The notes under the pieces: model-generated
Seen by the model: the letters and a program-made list of their open reading frames with translations, nothing else
Databases searched by the model: none
What the model was told of the DNA's origin: nothing
Source of the DNA: an uncultured Coriobacteriia bacterium
GTDB taxonomy: Bacteria > Actinomycetota > Coriobacteriia > Coriobacteriales > QAMH01
DNA length: 8,975 nt
Direction of reading: 5' to 3'
Assembly: GCA_902478425.1 (NCBI GenBank)
Contig: CABSKV010000059.1
Coordinates: forward strand, 1-8,975
Shown here: positions 6,925 to 8,975 of the stretch, piece after piece
Layout: every line of letters starts with the position of its first letter
Position numbering within the stretch: the first letter of the stretch is position 1
Position numbers and translations under genes: made by a program

Positions 6925-7862
6925 GCAAGAACGCGCTTGCCGGACGTGACTGCCTGCGTCTGCTCGACTTGACGCCCGAGGAGTTCACGCTCGTGCTCGA
7001 TACGGCCGCTGCGCAAAAGGCGGCCTGGAAAGACGGCGTGCACGATGCCCCATGCGCGGGCAAATCCGTAGCCATCATCATGGAGAAGCCGAGCCTGCGT
7101 ACGCGTTCGAGCTTCGAGATCGGCACCTATCGTTTGGGAGCTCATCCGCTCGTCATGAGCGATGACCACTCGGCGTTCAGCCGCGGCGAGACCGTGCAGG
7201 ACACGACGCTCGTGCTCGAGCGCTTCGTGGATGCCATCGTCTTGCGCACCTACGAGCAGAGCAAGGTCGCCGAGGTCGCGCAGTGGGCGAGCATCCCCGT
7301 CATCAACGCGCTTTCCGATGACTTCCACCCTTGCCAGGGCCTGGCTGACGCCCTGACGATTCGCGAGCACAAGGGCAAGCTCGCCGGCCTCACGATTGCC
7401 TACGTAGGTGATGGCAACAACATGGCGCACACCTATCTCGAGATGGGCGTCTTGGCGGGCATGCACGTGAAGCTGGGCTTCCCCGCTATCCACACGCCCG
7501 ATCCCGTCGTCATCGCCGAGTGCGAGAAGGTCGCGCCGATGACCGGTGCCACGATCGAACTCTTCAACGATCCATGCGAAGCCGTTGCCGGCGCCGATGT
7601 CGTCATCACCGATACCTGGACTTCGATGGGCGACGAGGACGAGCATGACCAGCGCCTCGCCGAGTTCGAGGGCTTCCAGGTCAATGCCGAGCTCATGGCC
7701 CTGGCAGCTGACGATGCCCTCTTCATGCACTGTTTGCCCGCCCACCGCGGCGAGGAGGTCACCGACGAGGTCATGGACGCCCCGTATTCCGTCATCTTCG
7801 ACGAGGCGGAGAATCGCCTGCATGCCCAAAAGGCGCTGCTCTCGCTCGTCATGGGGGCATAG
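6921..7862 (+). CDS. argF: Ornithine carbamoyltransferase
   Basis: ArgF joins ornithine and carbamoyl phosphate to make citrulline. The 313-residue protein has normal length and all key motifs: S-L-R-T-R at 58-62 for carbamoyl phosphate, H-P-C-Q at 136-139, the ornithine-binding D-T-W-T-S-M-G at 231-237 and H-C-L-P-A-H-R-G at 270-277 with the catalytic Cys271. The SMG and HCLP motifs separate it from aspartate carbamoyltransferase. I chose ATG 6921: it overlaps the argD stop by 4 bp (ATGA), has GAGGAGG at 6907-6913 with a 7-nt gap, and gives the expected N-terminus. The frame is open further upstream to 6738, but that part lies inside argD and encodes an Arg-rich, unconserved sequence. The gene sits mid-operon and supplies the anabolic enzyme; nothing such as arcA or arcC nearby suggests the catabolic arginine deiminase version. 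Confidence 0.96.
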   Translation: MSKNALAGRDCLRLLDLTPEEFTLVLDTAAAQKAAWKDGVHDAPCAGKSVAIIMEKPSLRTRSSFEIGTYRLGAHPLVMSDDHSAFSRGETVQDTTLVLERFVDAIVLRTYEQSKVAEVAQWASIPVINALSDDFHPCQGLADALTIREHKGKLAGLTIAYVGDGNNMAHTYLEMGVLAGMHVKLGFPAIHTPDPVVIAECEKVAPMTGATIELFNDPCEAVAGADVVITDTWTSMGDEDEHDQRLAEFEGFQVNAELMALAADDALFMHCLPAHRGEEVTDEVMDAPYSVIFDEAENRLHAQKALLSLVMGA

Positions 7863-7865
7863 GAC

Positions 7866-8300
7866 ATGGCAAACGTACGCAAGGAACGTCAAGATGCGAT
7901 TCGCGCGCTCGTGCGCAGCGAGCGTATTCGCACCCAATCCGAGCTCGTCGCGCAGTTGAGGGAGCGCGGCTTTGAGGTCACGCAGGCGACCATCTCGCGT
8001 GATATCGCCGACCTCGGCCTCGAGAAGGACGCCAAGGGCACCTACGTGCTGCCGGAGGATTACCGCCTGCGTTCGATTGCGGCGAGCTCCGTGCGCGAGA
8101 CACGTCGCGCCCAAAACCAGGTGCTGCTCCTGTGCGATCCGGGCACGGCATCGAGCGTGGCCGCGGCACTCGATGCGTCGCAGACGCAAGGCGTGCTCGG
8201 CAGCATCGCGGGCGATGACACGATACTCGTCATTTGCGCTGACGACGCACAAGGTGAGAGATTCCAGGAAGATGTGAACAAGCTGCTCGAGAAGAAGTAA
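7866..8300 (+). CDS. argR: Arginine repressor
   Basis: ArgR is a hexameric DNA-binding protein that represses arginine synthesis when bound to arginine. At 144 residues it has the usual length. The N-terminal winged helix-turn-helix domain covers about residues 5-62, with the recognition helix motif T-Q-A-T-I-S-R-D-I at 39-47. The C-terminal oligomerisation and arginine-binding domain covers about 83-144 and contains D-P-G-T-A at 91-95 and G-S-I-A-G-D-D-T-I-L-V-I at 112-123; the G-D-D-T acidic pair contacts arginine in known structures. It starts 3 bp after argF and ends 27 bp before argG. Location inside the operon means ArgR would repress its own synthesis together with the enzymes, presumably through the operator at 2266-2347. 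Some ArgR relatives activate catabolic genes, but the context favours biosynthetic repression. Confidence 0.96.
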   Translation: MANVRKERQDAIRALVRSERIRTQSELVAQLRERGFEVTQATISRDIADLGLEKDAKGTYVLPEDYRLRSIAASSVRETRRAQNQVLLLCDPGTASSVAAALDASQTQGVLGSIAGDDTILVICADDAQGERFQEDVNKLLEKK

Positions 8301-8327
8301 ACTCGGCAGGCTCGAAAGGAAGGAAAG

Positions 8328-8947
8328 ATGGAAATGGAAAAGGACAAGGTCGTACTCGCGTACTCGGGTGGTCTGGACACCTCGGTGTGCATCAAGTGGC
8401 TCATGGAGGAGAAGGGTCTCGACGTCATCGCGGTGACCGGTGATGTGGGACAGGAACGCCAGGACCTCGAATTCGTCAAGAACAAGGCGCTGCAGGTGGG
8501 CGCCATCGAGGCTTTGGCCATCGACATGCGCGAAGAGTACGTCAACGACTTTCTGACCAAGGCGCTGGCCGCCAACTGCATGTACGAGAACAAGTACCCG
8601 ATGGTGAGCGCGCTTTCGCGTCCCGTCATCTCCAAGAACCTCGTCGAGATCGCACACAAGTACGGCGCGAAGTACATCGCCCATGGTTGCACGGGCAAGG
8701 GCAACGACCAGGTGCGCTTCGAGGTCGCCATTCAGAGCCTCGATCCCGAGATCACGGTGCTCGCCCCCGTGCGCGAATGGGACCTGCACACGCGTAATGA
8801 CGAAATGGAATACGCGAAGAACCACGGTATTCCCGTTCCGACGACAAAGGCCTCCCCCTATTCCATTGATGACAATCTATGGGGGCGCGCCATTGAATGC
8901 GGCGAGCTCGAGGACCCGTGGAGCGAACCTCTCGAGGATATCTACAC
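8328..8947 (+). CDS. argG: Argininosuccinate synthase, N-terminal half (cut by adapter at contig end)
   Basis: ArgG condenses citrulline and aspartate, using ATP, into argininosuccinate. About 206 genuine residues are present, roughly half of the usual 400. The N-terminus has the ATP-pyrophosphatase P-loop A-Y-S-G-G-L-D-T-S at 11-19; H-G-C-T-G-K-G-N-D-Q-V-R-F at 119-131 binds citrulline and aspartate; S-I-D-D-N-L-W-G-R at 179-187 and L-E-D-P-W at 194-198 are also typical. The frame stays open to the last base, but from about codon 207 on the codons come from adapter sequence (8948-8975) and yield a spurious C-L-L-Y-T-S-D-A-A ending. AAGGAAGG at 8316-8323 precedes ATG 8328; an in-frame ATG at 8334 is an equally possible start with better spacing. 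argH is expected downstream. The truncation is technical, not biological. Confidence 0.95.
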
Positions 8948-8975
8948 CTGTCTCTTATACACATCTGACGCTGCC
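8948..8975. other. Sequencing adapter remnant (Tn5 mosaic end plus Nextera adapter)
   Basis: Positions 8948-8966 read CTGTCTCTTATACACATCT, the 19-bp Tn5 mosaic end used in tagmentation libraries, and 8967-8975 continue GACGCTGCC, the next bases of the Nextera read-1 adapter in reverse complement. It sits exactly at the window end and interrupts a conserved part of argG. On the opposite strand it encodes M-C-I-R-D-R, a peptide seen as a tell-tale of adapter contamination. The first one to three bases may coincide with genuine argG sequence, so the junction could be anywhere from 8948 to about 8951. Confidence 0.97.

Noticed and set aside
6771..8825. A 684-codon open frame on the - strand across argF, argR and argG
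   Set aside because: It is antisense to three genes with complete family motifs, has a composition typical of the reverse frame of GC-rich genes (many His, Arg, Asp, Val) and no recognisable domain.
8752..8964. Small - strand protein beginning M-C-I-R-D-R
   Set aside because: Its start codon and first residues are read from the adapter; the rest is antisense to argG.
1..8975. A defence system, prophage, CRISPR array, tRNA/rRNA gene or novel multi-gene cassette
   Set aside because: All coding space is taken by recognised housekeeping and biosynthetic genes, and no direct-repeat array, integrase, transposase or structural RNA was seen.

Overview
The window is a GC-rich, tightly packed bacterial chromosome segment with every recognisable gene on the + strand. 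The gene order argC-argJ-argB-argD-argF-argR-argG, with the repressor gene argR inside the operon between argF and argG, is the arrangement familiar from Actinomycetota. The gene content and protein sequences would fit a gut-type member such as the class Coriobacteriia, but that assignment is an inference and cannot be proven here.

Layout. Positions 1-849 hold the 3' part of xseA and all of xseB, the two subunits of exodeoxyribonuclease VII, overlapping by 8 bp. Positions 850-1051 are intergenic and contain a near-perfect 39-bp-arm inverted repeat (852-937), the most striking non-coding structure in the window. Then comes ackA (acetate kinase, 1052-2260) with no pta beside it. Positions 2261-2410 form an AT-rich control region in front of argC, with four TGCAT motifs spaced 21, 31 and 21 bp and a 14-bp sequence that closely matches the ArgR-box core at the middle of the array. 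From 2411 to the end runs the arginine operon: argC, argJ, argB, argD, argF, argR and the first half of argG, with gaps or overlaps of -4 to +27 bp, as expected for one transcript.

How the genes work together. ArgJ, ArgB, ArgC and ArgD turn glutamate into acetylornithine, and ArgJ transfers the acetyl group back to glutamate (the cyclic acetyl route) to release ornithine. ArgF makes citrulline and ArgG makes argininosuccinate. argH, the last step, is expected just past the end of the window. ArgR is the arginine-dependent repressor that would act on the operator in front of argC, closing a feedback loop. ArgB has the N-terminal helix seen in arginine-inhibited acetylglutamate kinases, so a second, enzyme-level loop is likely.

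An important caveat: the last 28 bases (8948-8975) are not genomic. They match the Tn5 mosaic end plus adapter bases of Nextera-type sequencing libraries. argG is therefore cut by an artefact at the contig edge, not by a biological truncation. I see no undescribed multi-gene system here. The items most worth a second look are the hairpin at 852-937 and the phased operator at 2269-2347.
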